Source: Bodo saltans (Eukaryota; Euglenozoa; Kinetoplastea; Eubodonida; Bodonidae). Taken from it: a DNA stretch of 22,688 nucleotides. Shown here piece after piece: positions 1-6,767 of the stretch. The position numbers and the translations under genes are program-made. The stretch is taken from assembly GCA_001460835.1 (NCBI GenBank), contig CYKH01000977.1, forward strand, positions 21,802 to 44,489, read 5' to 3'. Position 1 is the first letter of the stretch. Every line of letters starts with the position of its first letter. A model generated the notes under the pieces. That model saw only the letters and a list, made by a program, of their open reading frames with translations, made no database searches and had not been told where the DNA came from.

Positions 1-2
1 GT

Positions 3-1001
3 GCTCGTGGTGGACAACAAGTAGAGTACGGCGGTGGTGAACCGCCAGGGAGTTGTGCAGCGTCAACGACCATGCCGGACTCGGAGGCTCGTCCCCTCAG
101 TCGCTCGGGGCATGATGCGATATCTCTCAGCGACTTCGACAACGACGCGATCTCGCAAGGCCCGCATAACTTCTTTATCGCACGGAGCGGAGGTGGCGGT
201 TTCAATGCCATTGCCTCGGCACTTGCTTTGGAGCTGGCAGAGTTGTATGATCTCCATGGTTGCCTGGTAGAGGCGGAAACGGCGCACCGCTACGCTCACC
301 ACGCCACGATTGCTCTCCTAGGGGACGATCATGCATCCGTCTCGATGTGTCTCAACAATCTCGCCGTGAACCTCATGTCGCAGCAAAAGTACGCGGAAGC
401 AGAGGATTTGTTTCGCCAGGACCTCGCCTTAAGTGAACGCATCTTTGGGCCGCACCATCCAAACGTTAGTAGCACATTGAACAACCTCGCCTGTCTTTTG
501 GACCAGCTGGGCCGGCCGTCTGAGAGTGAGCCGCTTTTGCTGCGTGACTTGGAGATTACCAAAAGTGCGTATGGTGAAGAGCACCCGAACGTTGCAACAT
601 CATGTAACAATTTAGCAGCAACGTATCTCCGCCGTGGAATGCTCCCGGAAGCGTCGGATATGTTCTGGAAGGCTCTTCGTGTTCGTAGAGCGTCGTATGG
701 CGAGACCTGCAGCCCCGTAGCAGAGGTTTTGTTTAACTTAGGGGCGGTGTTGCGAAGACAAGGAAACAACGATGAAGCTCTCGTACAGTGGGAAACCTGT
801 TACCGCATCCTCAAAGCACTTCCCTTGCCGCCCGGAGGTCACGCCACAACCCTACGACTGCTTGAGTCCATGTGCTTGCTGTGCGAGGAAACAGGAAACT
901 ACGTGCGGTCGGAGGAGTTGATGGAAGAGGCGTTCCGGTTGAAGCAGACAGATTCGTTTGTAGAGTCTAACCCATCCCCAAATACCAACAAGCTTCCATA
1001 G
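3..1001 (+). CDS. Kinesin-light-chain-like TPR protein, 5' incomplete
   Basis: At least five tandem tetratricopeptide units of about 42 residues are visible, with the kinesin light chain (TPR_10/TPR_12) signature: a recurrent NNLA core followed by a linker of the form G..HPNV (for example IFGPHHPNV and AYGEEHPNV). Such repeats form a helical solenoid for protein binding; family members serve as cargo adaptors or scaffolds, so the partner here cannot be named. The first ATG in the window in this frame is at 72, but the frame is open from base 3 with no stop, so the gene most likely starts upstream and base 72 is internal. The C-terminal tail after the last repeat is short and polar. The stop is at 999-1001. 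The TPR family is certain; the biological role is not. Confidence 0.85.
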   Translation, partial: ARGGQQVEYGGGEPPGSCAASTTMPDSEARPLSRSGHDAISLSDFDNDAISQGPHNFFIARSGGGGFNAIASALALELAELYDLHGCLVEAETAHRYAHHATIALLGDDHASVSMCLNNLAVNLMSQQKYAEAEDLFRQDLALSERIFGPHHPNVSSTLNNLACLLDQLGRPSESEPLLLRDLEITKSAYGEEHPNVATSCNNLAATYLRRGMLPEASDMFWKALRVRRASYGETCSPVAEVLFNLGAVLRRQGNNDEALVQWETCYRILKALPLPPGGHATTLRLLESMCLLCEETGNYVRSEELMEEAFRLKQTDSFVESNPSPNTNKLP

Positions 1002-1039
1002 TGGAGAGTTCCGCACGTCTAAACGCGAGTAAGTTAGTT

Positions 1040-1069
1040 ACTATCCGCTTTCTATCTTTTCTCCAACAG
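1040..1069 (+). promoter_or_regulatory. Pyrimidine tract and AG, candidate trans-splice acceptor
   Basis: A C/T-rich run ends in CAACAG at 1064-1069, just after the TPR gene. It is one of two candidate spliced-leader acceptors for the LRR gene that follows. Confidence 0.45.
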
Positions 1070-1118
1070 CGTTCAATACCTAACCTGAACGTCGTTGAAC
1101 TCCTGTCACATTTTGTTA

Positions 1119-1168
1119 TTACTCTGTGCCGCTTTTTTGCTTTTTGTTTTTGCTCTTAAAGAGTGCAG
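1119..1168 (+). promoter_or_regulatory. Strong T-rich tract with AG, candidate trans-splice acceptor of the LRR gene
   Basis: A run dominated by T ends at AG 1162-1163 or 1167-1168, close before the first ATG (1173). That ATG is not in the LRR frame: it opens a frame ending at 1277. The LRR frame begins with the ATG at 1192, which is out of line with the first-ATG pattern of most genes here and adds to the impression that the gene is damaged. Confidence 0.55.
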
Positions 1169-1191
1169 TCTGATGGAGATGATTGCACACC

Positions 1192-2341
1192 ATGAGTCAC
1201 AATGTGCTGCCGTGCCCACACCACTCGAGTGCGCGCACCGTACGGAGGTTCACAATTTTGTTCCTGAGACAACTTGATCTCTACGCTCACGGACCAGCGC
1301 TGCTGGAGAGCGAAGATACAACGCGTAACGCCCTTCAGGCAGCTAGGCGCCTGTGCGAGAACGGACCTGCTCATGTCACCGATGTTGGACTGCATGCGGT
1401 TGCTGTTCTCCGTTGCCTGCACGCTCTTGACCTCACGGCTTGCTACAACATCACAACTTATGGGTTTGCCCAAGCAATGCGGTCAATGTCGTCAACGACG
1501 CTTCGACGGGTTGTTCTCCGTGGCACTGCCATTGAAAGCCTCTCACTTCTCGAGAACGCTCAACAATGCATGTTGACACAACTTACGCACTTAGATCTCG
1601 CTGCATGCACGAACCTCACCGACGAAGGCCTTGCGGGCATTGCATCTCTTACACACGTGCAGCATCTACTAACATTAACAGGTGTCGGCTGGTGACGGAT
1701 GCTGGGGGGTTCAACGAATAGTCGAGATGGAGCAGCTGGTGCACCTTAATGCCGGTTGGTGCTTCCGAGTGACAGAGCGGGGTGTCGCCCTGATCGTTGC
1801 GTCGTTGCCAAACTTAAGGGCATTGGACATGGCCCTCTTGCCGGTGACTGATGTTGACATTTCAATGCTGTGTGATAAGCAACACCTTTGCATTACTCAC
1901 CTGAACGTGAGCTCCACTCAAGTGACGGACGAGGGTGTCGCCCGCATGAGTTCATCCTTGACACACTTGCAGACGTTGCTACTGAACAAATGCTCGATCA
2001 CAGATGTAGCTCTCACAAATATTGCCCTTCTCAGCAAGCTCACGCTTCTAGAGATGAGGGAGTGTTACGCCATCACTGACAAAGGCATTCATTGCATCTC
2101 ATTGCAGTTGCACCAACTGGAGCACTTAAATGTTCAGTTCTGTGACAGGCTTACGGACGAGAGCATTGCGTCGCTAGCCACTAATCTAAAGCAACGACGC
2201 CTTCGGATATTACTTCTTCGAGGTTGCACGCAGCTTACCGATGCTTCGGTTCCGCTACTGGTCACCTTGCAACTACTTCAGCAGCTGGACCTTCGCGGGT
2301 GCTATCGAATTTCCGACTGCTATCGCCGATCGTTGTTGTGA
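1192..2341 (+). pseudogene. Broken LRR-CC (F-box/LRR type) gene
   Basis: Two open frames, 1192-1695 and roughly 1682-2341, both encode leucine-rich repeats of about 26 residues with the cysteine-containing consensus L..L.L..C..ITD.G. About ten units can be seen (for example HLDLAACTNLTDEGLAGI and HLNVQFCDRLTDESIASL). The array crosses three frames near 1680-1720: frame 1 up to about 1680, then a short stretch in frame 3 at 1683-1718 reading CRLVTDAGG, which is clearly LRR, then frame 2 from about 1720. Two shifts within 40 bases fit gene decay or sequence error; the degenerate repeats downstream favour decay. The second frame has no credible ATG at its head (1682 is GTG). This repeat type usually binds proteins, often as part of SCF ubiquitin ligases, but no F-box is visible. 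The repeat family is sure; pseudogene status is likely. Confidence 0.65.
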
Positions 2342-2409
2342 ACAGAGACTACACAACGCGTTGCACCAGCTGGATCGTTGCGAGTGCTTTGAATTTCAGA
2401 CTGCTATCG
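2282..2409 (+). repeat. Degenerate direct repeat of the terminal LRR unit
   Basis: Bases 2282-2325 and 2367-2409 are similar: both begin CAGCTGGA and end ACTGCTATCG with a GAATTTC core. The first copy encodes the last LRR unit (QLDLRGCYRISDC). The second lies beyond the stop and no longer keeps the frame. The spacing of 85 bases is close to one LRR unit. Confidence 0.7.
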
Positions 2410-2582
2410 TCATGCGTACAATAAAGTCACGCTGCTGCTCCACCCTTGGAAGTAGAATTTACGCATTCTGCAGCCCACGATGTTCGCCGCGAAATACGCT
2501 TGCGGATTTCTTGACAAAAAAAGTGAAAGTACGGAGAGCAAGTGAATCTGTGGATTGCTTGTTAAATTTATTGTGTGGAAGT
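2342..2582 (+). other. Stretch between LRR gene and LRR relic
   Basis: Apart from the repeat copy at 2367-2409, I see no gene here. It may hold LRR sequence too worn to recognise. Confidence 0.4.
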
Positions 2583-2725
2583 GTCGTTGCCAAGCTTAAG
2601 GACTGATGAGGGCATTCGTTGCATATTGCAATTGCACTGGTGCATTTGTTGAGTTCTGCGACAGGCTTACGGACGAGAGCATTGTGTCATGAGCCATTAG
2701 TTTAAAGGCGACAACAACTTCGGAT
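2583..2725 (+). pseudogene. LRR relic: decayed copies of upstream LRR segments
   Basis: Bases 2602-2725 are a degenerate copy of 2075-2208 inside the LRR gene. They share a nearly perfect block around GACAGGCTTACGGACGAGAG, with matching flanks (GGCATTC.TTGCAT before and a CTTCGGAT end). Bases 2583-2602 match 1801-1820 (GTCGTTGCCAA.CTTAAGG) but now sit directly before the second copy, so the order of units has been shuffled. No frame is kept and stops are frequent. This is the non-functional remnant of a longer or duplicated LRR array. Confidence 0.7.
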
Positions 2726-2784
2726 TGGTAGGCGTCATTGTGAAGAGGACGCGCCATTGTCGATAGCCTGCAAAGTAAATGTGC

Positions 2785-2834
2785 CTTTTCGCATGTAATT
2801 TATTTGCTTTGATTGTTTGTTTTTGGTAGTTCAG
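2785..2834 (+). promoter_or_regulatory. T-rich tract and AG, trans-splice acceptor of the bL17m-like gene
   Basis: A T-rich run of about 45 bases ends with AG at 2828-2829 and TTCAG at 2830-2834, directly before the ATG at 2835. The 5' leader after splicing would be 0-5 bases plus the spliced leader. Confidence 0.6.
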
Positions 2835-3356
2835 ATGATGCGCCGCTGGAAAGAGAAATTGTGCAGTGTCGCGGGGTGGATCCGCTTCAAATTGGCACCT
2901 GAGACTCAACCAAAGCCGCACCAAGAAATATTGGCGCCACCTGTTTATCGTATCCCTAGCCGTCCACCGTATGCAGCGGTGCTTCGAGATTGGAACCTCG
3001 TGGTACGTTCAAACTGGAGGTACGAAAATCGAATGGTCGATCCCATCGGCTCACTCCTTCCGTCTGCGAAATTTGAAATTATTTCTTTTGCGACTTCGGG
3101 ATACGAGAATGACGAGGTTGCGAAGCTGATGATTAACGTTGCGCGTGCGACGTGCGTTGGGGGCAAGAAAGGTCGAGTGTTCGCACACCACGCGCGTATA
3201 AAGTTAATTTCGGAGGTTATGAAGAGTTTCAAAGATCGCAATGGAGTAGGCACAGTGGATGTCCGGATTGGGATCATCGAAATTCTGAATGACCGTCAAG
3301 CAGGGCAGTTTGCCTCGCCACATCACAACTATGTTGAATGTGTGAAGTTGTCATGA
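2835..3356 (+). CDS. Probable mitochondrial large-subunit ribosomal protein bL17m
   Basis: A protein of 173 residues from the ATG at 2835; the frame extends up to 2817 only by non-ATG codons inside the splice tract. By eye it follows the whole bL17 fold: WRYENRMVDPIGSLL matches the bacterial RQAMFRNMAGSL region, KFEIISFAT matches the EIIKTT strand, AKLMINVA matches the PLITLA helix, and KLISEVMKSFKDRNG followed by RIGIIEILNDRQAG and HNYVECVKL matches the C-terminal R.GGYTRI...RRGDAAPMA.IEL segment. bL17 lies near the tunnel exit of the large subunit. The N-terminal extension of about 50 residues is basic and could hold a mitochondrial import signal. The GGYTR motif is diverged. The stop overlaps the next ORF. 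An alternative is another unrecognised kinetoplastid protein. Confidence 0.6.
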   Translation: MMRRWKEKLCSVAGWIRFKLAPETQPKPHQEILAPPVYRIPSRPPYAAVLRDWNLVVRSNWRYENRMVDPIGSLLPSAKFEIISFATSGYENDEVAKLMINVARATCVGGKKGRVFAHHARIKLISEVMKSFKDRNGVGTVDVRIGIIEILNDRQAGQFASPHHNYVECVKLS

Positions 3357-3844
3357 ATCACTTCGTCAAGCAACAGTGGACTCTGTTGTCCCCCGAAGCA
3401 CTCGAGTATATGGAAACGAAGCACTTCAAAAGACCCAAACGGCGTCACCTCACACAGAAGGAACGCATAAATGTTTGCGTGCGCCGAAGACAGCGCACAA
3501 TACTTAAGCGCCAAGGGATCCACAACTTAGAAGACTTACTAAAACGTATGGAGAAGCACAAAGTGGATGAACTCACGTACCTCGCTGAGATTGCTTGGGG
3601 TCATCGAAAGTTTCAGACTCCAAAGAAAGGCCAGCCTGCGCTGTTCAACCCCGAGGCTGCCAGTATTCTCTTGCGGCAATCGTGGCATCAAGCTGCTATT
3701 GTTGGTATTCCAGTGACGAGCGTCATCACAATGGCAAGCACAACTCAGCGTCAGCAGGCGGTGCGAAGTCAAATGCTACTGGCCCAGAGCCTGCGGCAAC
3801 CGACGCGTGATCGAGTTCTTAAGCAATTAAACCAAATATGCTGA
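3353..3844 (+). CDS. Basic ORF, probable C-terminal extension of bL17m or a separate small protein
   Basis: It encodes 163 residues from the ATG at 3353 (168 from the ATG at 3338), very rich in Lys and Arg, predicted helical, with no named domain. It starts within the stop of the preceding ORF: ATG at 3353-3355 and TGA at 3354-3356 share ATGA. No pyrimidine tract separates the two, so it has no splice acceptor of its own. The simplest reading is one bL17m gene of about 336 codons with a single -1 frame change, from mutation, sequence error or true recoding. Kinetoplastid mitoribosomal proteins often carry long basic extensions. Translation by termination-reinitiation is a second possibility. 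Confidence 0.55.
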   Translation: MNHFVKQQWTLLSPEALEYMETKHFKRPKRRHLTQKERINVCVRRRQRTILKRQGIHNLEDLLKRMEKHKVDELTYLAEIAWGHRKFQTPKKGQPALFNPEAASILLRQSWHQAAIVGIPVTSVITMASTTQRQQAVRSQMLLAQSLRQPTRDRVLKQLNQIC

Positions 3845-4146
3845 TGTGACGCGGTGATTGGTCCCTGGCCCCGAGTTGGTCGTTCGTCGATTGCTTTTTT
3901 TTTTTTTTTGAGGTTTGGTATGCTCTTTCCCTAGTGACATTTTTTTTTTTTACCAAGACAATGACGATATTTTTTCCTGATGCTGCAACTATTCACTTGC
4001 ACGATTAATTTTGACTGGATGTACGTGAGAATTTGAATGAAACGATACCTTTCTGTTGTTGCAACGTCTTCGAAGACTCCTAAAAAAAGAACCCAGCTTT
4101 TTTTTACTGTAGCCAGCCAGAGAAGACATTGAAGGCAAAACATAGG
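3845..4146 (+). other. Intergenic, T-rich
   Basis: This 302-base stretch holds homopolymer T runs near 3894-3910 and 3941-3952 and no credible gene. It supplies the 3' UTR of the ORF before it and the splice signal of the gene after it. Confidence 0.6.
4096..4112 (+). promoter_or_regulatory. Trans-splice acceptor of the 418-aa gene
   Basis: A T run ends in TGTAG at 4108-4112. The first ATG after it is 4147, in frame with the gene, which fixes that start and gives a 34-base leader. Confidence 0.65.
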
Positions 4147-5403
4147 ATGCCGTCAGGACCTTCAGTCACCTTTCTGCGCAAGTCATCAACAACATCGTCG
4201 CGTGCTGATGCAGACCGCCTGCAGCAGTGGAGGCTCGATCGTGCAGCTCGTCAGGATTATGAACATCGTGACACCATGGAACAAATTGTGAGTCCCAGTA
4301 CTTCTCAAAGCCCTTTTCCTAGTGTCCATAATCCCAAGAACAACATAAGTGCACATGATGGCTGTGCGACGTGGCGTGATGTTGCGGCAAGCCAGTCGAT
4401 GTTATTTGACGCCTCATCGGCAGTGAAAGCATTGGATCATCGATCACTTGTTGCCATCCGTGACGCTACGATGCGGCGACGCATTACGGAAATCCTCGTC
4501 AAACATCATCAGAAGAGGGTACACCATGCTGTCACTTACCACGACGAACGCGCCGAGGTGGAGCTCAGAAAATTGCAGAAGGAAGCTGAAGCGGCTCGTT
4601 GTCTCATGAGCTCACGGCAACAAAAGAATCGTAAAGGCGAAAATGACAGCGCGAAACATGAATTTCAACAGACAGGTGAGTCTTCGTTGTCACGTCAACT
4701 TGTTCGCACCGTCTCGCGAGAGAGTTCAGAGCTCCCTCCTCTTGTTACTCGTCAACGATTGACTCCAAAACCTTCCGGTCCCTCGCTGAGCCCCGAACTC
4801 AAGGAAATTCTGTACCGCAATCGTAGGGCAGCCACGCCGCCTTTTACCACCCAAACACACCCGGAGGAGTGGACCACACTGCCCCCTCGACTCCGTAGTC
4901 CCACTGAGTCCACTCCAGCGTTGCGTAGATTTATGGATGACTCATGCGACGCAATAGAAGCAGAAATGGAGATGAATGTCAAAACAGCGCAGGAGGTACG
5001 ACGCAGAGATCAAGCGCACGACCTCCATCGCCGCCAATTCGCGCTCCTCCAAAGCCGCCACCATAATATGACCACTCCACAACAATCGAACAGTAGAAGC
5101 CCTCCATCCAGCCAGCGGCAGAGCAATGAACCCCCTGACGCCGACGCCTCTTCGTCTGCTGCGTTGATGGCAACCGCTCGTTCTGGTGGTAGCTCGTTGT
5201 CGCCTCTTAAAACTGCTGGTGATGCCGCGAAGAAGAATACGTCTGTTGTGGTGGTGGCCGCCTCTGTTCCTTCAACCGCCCAGATTGCAGCTGTTGATGC
5301 TGTTGTTCGGAAGCCTCGTGCTGCTGGCGCGCCCAATTTGTGTTCCTTTTCGTATTGGGACACTGTCAACGCGATGCCACAATTGAAGAACAGAAGAAAG
5401 TGA
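4147..5403 (+). CDS. Conserved-looking basic protein of unknown function, low complexity
   Basis: 418 residues from the ATG at 4147; the frame continues upstream to a TTG at 4129, which I reject. No family is recognised. Residues about 100-175 form a charged, helical, coiled-coil-prone stretch rich in R, E, K and H, and a second helical stretch lies near 264-308 (EAEMEMNVKTAQEVRRRDQ). Between them is Pro/Ser/Thr-rich sequence (PPLVTRQRLTPKPSGPSLSP); the C-terminal third is Ser, Ala and Val rich. The C-terminal end returns to an ordered-looking CSFSYWDTVNAMPQLKNRRK. There is no signal peptide or membrane segment. The composition resembles cytoskeletal or flagellar accessory proteins of kinetoplastids, but that is only a compositional impression. 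Confidence 0.75.
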   Translation: MPSGPSVTFLRKSSTTSSRADADRLQQWRLDRAARQDYEHRDTMEQIVSPSTSQSPFPSVHNPKNNISAHDGCATWRDVAASQSMLFDASSAVKALDHRSLVAIRDATMRRRITEILVKHHQKRVHHAVTYHDERAEVELRKLQKEAEAARCLMSSRQQKNRKGENDSAKHEFQQTGESSLSRQLVRTVSRESSELPPLVTRQRLTPKPSGPSLSPELKEILYRNRRAATPPFTTQTHPEEWTTLPPRLRSPTESTPALRRFMDDSCDAIEAEMEMNVKTAQEVRRRDQAHDLHRRQFALLQSRHHNMTTPQQSNSRSPPSSQRQSNEPPDADASSSAALMATARSGGSSLSPLKTAGDAAKKNTSVVVVAASVPSTAQIAAVDAVVRKPRAAGAPNLCSFSYWDTVNAMPQLKNRRK

Positions 5404-5544
5404 ACATGTTTATGGCGGAGTTTTTTCTTGTCCCTAGGTCGTACAAAAGGTGGGAGAATATCAAAGCGTTTGCGCACATTGAGGAGGCGTGCAGTGTACA
5501 CTATCAACACCACCCAAGACCTTGTGCGTGTGATTTGTTGCCAC

Positions 5545-5606
5545 TTATTTCTTTTCTCATCCCACCATCGGTTGTTTTTCTCTCGTCTCTCATCCACCCC
5601 ATACAG
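5545..5606 (+). promoter_or_regulatory. Trans-splice acceptor of the J-domain gene
   Basis: A tract of about 60 bases rich in C and T ends in ATACAG at 5601-5606. The ATG at 5610 follows after three bases. This is the clearest acceptor in the window, and it excludes the longer open frame reaching back to 5340. Confidence 0.75.
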
Positions 5607-5609
5607 AAA

Positions 5610-6599
5610 ATGCTGCGACGCGTCCCGTACATTGCACCATCTCACCACTCGATCCCTTTGTGTGGCGGCGGTGGTTGTGTGGCAGGAGGGGGAGGATGTG
5701 TCCTTGTCACCTCTATGCGGCAAGAGACGACAGGTGAGCACCATAGCTTCAAGCCTGGAAGGATCACGATTGCCATGAGAGCGGTCTTTCAGGCACTCAT
5801 GCCGAACGGTCTTCGCAAACGTCTCGCCACTCGAATGCAGGCAGGTTTGGAGAAGGTGGACGATTTAGAAAAACAAAACATGTGGCTGCGGCGCCACGGC
5901 TCCCCTTTAGCTGTGATGGGACTACCAGACCATGCCAGTATGGCCGAAGTACGAACACGGTATCGTGATCTGATTCTCGAGACACATCCAGATACTGCCC
6001 CCGCCTCCACACGTGCGGCCCCTCGTCGCGGCCCGGGTGGTGGTAGCGCCACGGGAAGCACAAACCGCAGTGGCAATGAGGTCACTGTAGCAGAGCAGAG
6101 AGACCTCAGTGAGTACCACATTCTTCAAACGGCGTACAAGATGGCGATGGACCCTGATAGCCTCTACCATCAAAATAGCAGCGCCCCGGAGCTCTACAGC
6201 GACATCACCGCCCATCGACCCATGATGCGCCGTCTGTCCAGCAAGATCACCGTCTTTGCCATGGTAGCGTACGCATTGATGCTTTTTATTGGTCTCTACA
6301 TTGGTAATATTTTGTTTAAGGAGTTGTGCGAGCGCAGTCTGGAATTTTTTGACCCAGAGTTCTACGAATTCATGCGGGGGCAGGAAGTGGAGGAGGAGAG
6401 GAAGCGTGAAGCTGGTGAATTTGTGGACGTTGATCCGAAACGTTTGGCGCCGCTTGCCATTCGGAAGCTGGCGTATCCTGGGCGCTTTATTCATGGCGGT
6501 GAAACCACCACTGAGGAGCACGCAGAAACACTGGCAGCCGCGTTGGCTGCTGCCGGACCAGCTGCTGGAACTTCGTTGCTTCAAGGTGGCAAGTCATAA
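5610..6599 (+). CDS. Membrane-anchored J-domain (DnaJ-like) co-chaperone
   Basis: 329 residues from the ATG at 5610. A J domain spans about residues 97-182: SPLAVMGLPDHASMAEVRTR (helix I-II), YRDLILETHPD with the HPD triad at 126-128 needed to stimulate Hsp70 ATPase, and the last helix at about 168-182 (SEYHILQTAYKMAMDP). About 35 Gly/Ser/Arg-rich residues (129-165) are inserted just after HPD, where the normal loop is short. A transmembrane helix follows at about 213-236, then an acidic charged segment and an Ala-rich tail. The N-terminus (MLRRVPYIAP) is basic and lacks acidic residues, compatible with mitochondrial import. It would recruit an Hsp70 at a membrane; mitochondrial inner membrane or ER both fit. 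The J domain is confident; location is inference. Confidence 0.85.
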   Translation: MLRRVPYIAPSHHSIPLCGGGGCVAGGGGCVLVTSMRQETTGEHHSFKPGRITIAMRAVFQALMPNGLRKRLATRMQAGLEKVDDLEKQNMWLRRHGSPLAVMGLPDHASMAEVRTRYRDLILETHPDTAPASTRAAPRRGPGGGSATGSTNRSGNEVTVAEQRDLSEYHILQTAYKMAMDPDSLYHQNSSAPELYSDITAHRPMMRRLSSKITVFAMVAYALMLFIGLYIGNILFKELCERSLEFFDPEFYEFMRGQEVEEERKREAGEFVDVDPKRLAPLAIRKLAYPGRFIHGGETTTEEHAETLAAALAAAGPAAGTSLLQGGKS

Positions 6600-6601
6600 G
6601 A

Positions 6602-6714
6602 CTTCATTTCTTTTGCTTCTCTCTTTGCCTCGTGCTGTTCATGCATCTTTTTTATTTTTTTGACCGCAATGTTCTGTCCTTTTGTTTCATTTATTTCTAT
6701 GGGATTTCAAACAG
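6602..6714 (+). promoter_or_regulatory. Double pyrimidine tract and acceptor of the paraflagellar rod gene
   Basis: Two T/C-rich tracts (about 6602-6662 and 6672-6714) lead to CAAACAG at 6708-6714. The first ATG beyond is 6768, so the leader is 53 bases. ATGs at 6669 and 6699 would be removed by splicing at this AG. Confidence 0.6.
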
Positions 6715-6767
6715 TAGACCACAAACCAGCTTCTTCGATCGCAATCAACAGTAGAATTCTTGCAACG

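Noticed and set aside
1095-1277. 60-residue ORF with an apparent signal peptide
   Set aside because: It begins with TTG, and its hydrophobic stretch is simply the translation of the T-rich splice tract. The shorter part from the ATG at 1173 is noted under the splice acceptor.
1660-1725. A cis-spliced intron joining the two LRR frames
   Set aside because: The stretch is too short, lacks a sensible donor-acceptor pair, and its middle part still encodes LRR sequence. Cis-introns are also extremely rare in kinetoplastids.
5010-5744. 244-residue ORF on the - strand
   Set aside because: It overlaps the 3' end of one gene and the splice region and 5' end of the next, has biased W/R/T composition, and runs against the direction of all other genes.
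5922-6584. 220-residue ORF on the - strand
   Set aside because: It is antisense to the J-domain gene, which has a recognisable domain; no motif is seen in the antisense product.
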